This document shows positions 6,642 through 7,050 of a stretch of DNA of 7,050 nucleotides, piece by piece. A program made the position numbers and the translations under genes. The stretch lies in contig CAYYAU010000059.1 of the NCBI GenBank assembly GCA_964469765.1, positions 1 to 7,050 of the forward strand. Reading direction: 5' to 3'. The stretch's first letter is position 1, and each line of letters starts with the position of its first letter. Source of the DNA: CAYYAU01 sp964469765 [NCBI: uncultured Clostridia bacterium]. GTDB lineage: Bacteria; UBA6262; WVXT01; CAYYAU01. A model generated the notes under the pieces. The model made no database searches. It saw only the letters and a program-made list of their open reading frames with translations, and was not told the DNA's origin.

Positions 6642-7050
6642 ATGAAAAAATTATTTTTAATATTTTTAGTAATAGTGATGGTTATTTCTGCTAAATGTTA
6701 TTTACTTTCAGGAGAAAAACCAACAGCATTGTTTCTTGTTGATACAGTGCCAGGAACACGACTTTACTCAATGGGTAGAATTTTCTCAAGCGTCAGTTTT
6801 GAAGATGCATTTTACAATCCGTGGGCGCTTGGTTGGGCAGTGAATTCAGGTTTTTCATTTTCTCAGTGGAAAGGTGTTGTTGAAGGCTCAAAATACAACT
6901 TTGCTGGGGTGATATTACCATATTCAAAACTTGGCAGATTTAGTTTCAGTTATCTCAATTACAATACAGGTAAAGAGACCATAGAAGAGCTTAATGGCAC
7001 AACAAGAAGTATTAATCTTGAGAATGATATATTAATCAGTATTGGTTATG
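6642..7050 (+). CDS. PorV/PorQ (UPF0164-like) outer-membrane protein, N-terminal part
   Basis: The frame stays open from ATG 6642 to the right edge (136 complete codons), so the C-terminus is missing. A signal peptide is visible (Lys2-Lys3, hydrophobic core at 4-16, cleavage probably near Ala17 or Ser23). Next comes the family's hallmark N-terminal segment: GTRLYSMGRIFSSVSFEDAFYNPWALGW (38-65). This corresponds to the usual pattern of a G-x-R stretch, 'MG-A--A', and 'D-A-A-YNPAGL' that opens PorV/PorQ-type barrels. Alternating strands with many aromatic residues follow (FSFSQW, FSFSYLNYN). Members are outer-membrane beta-barrels; some act in type IX secretion, but many from other lineages have no assigned role, and no secretion partners are visible here. 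The start is supported by GGAGGG (6629-6634) seven bases upstream. Expression is probably driven by the repeat-preceded promoter at 6511-6564. It is separated from the receptor by 322 bp and is likely its own transcription unit. Confidence 0.85.
   Translation, partial: MKKLFLIFLVIVMVISAKCYLLSGEKPTALFLVDTVPGTRLYSMGRIFSSVSFEDAFYNPWALGWAVNSGFSFSQWKGVVEGSKYNFAGVILPYSKLGRFSFSYLNYNTGKETIEELNGTTRSINLENDILISIGY

Noticed and set aside
1-7050. Insertion sequences, CRISPR arrays, tRNA or rRNA genes, phage or defence modules
   Set aside because: I saw no terminal inverted repeats with a transposase, no regularly spaced repeats of CRISPR length, no tRNA-like cloverleaf and no defence-family proteins.

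Overview
The window is an AT-rich stretch from a bacterium with an outer membrane. The evidence for the outer membrane is a TonB-dependent receptor, two further signal-peptide proteins that look like beta-barrels, and a probable lipoprotein-type binding protein. The last gene, cut by the right edge, has the N-terminus typical of PorV/PorQ (UPF0164-like) barrels. Those are common in Bacteroidetes-related bacteria and in poorly cultured anaerobic candidate phyla. Together with a tungstate/molybdate transporter this suggests, by inference only, an anaerobic Gram-negative lineage; I cannot name the taxon.

Layout. Bases 1-121 hold nothing I can call. Two genes follow on the minus strand: a cytosolic YbhB/YbcL-type PEBP protein (122-559) and a 293-residue probable outer-membrane barrel (682-1563). 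A compact divergent control region (about 1564-1719) contains two back-to-back sigma70-type promoters whose -35 boxes are only 12 bp apart. To the right runs a tight plus-strand run: wtpA (1720-2685), wtpB (2691-3464) and wtpC (3461-4504), which together make a tungstate/molybdate ABC importer, then a TonB-dependent receptor (4535-6319) 30 nt after wtpC. A gene-free stretch (6320-6641) ends in a promoter preceded by four 6-bp elements at an exact 11-bp period, resembling a Pho box. That promoter serves the partial PorV-like gene (6642 to the right edge).

How it fits together. The receptor would bring a ligand across the outer membrane using TonB energy. WtpA would capture tungstate or molybdate in the periplasm, and WtpB/WtpC would pump it into the cytoplasm, where it would feed pterin-cofactor enzymes. 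The receptor's place in the run suggests, but does not prove, that its cargo is a tungsten or molybdenum species. The divergent barrel gene may share regulation with the transporter. The clearest annotation correction concerns wtpA: the longest open frame begins at a TTG (1675) that is itself the first half of a perfect TTGACA -35 box, so translation almost certainly begins at the ATG at 1720, only about 10 nt from the predicted transcript start.
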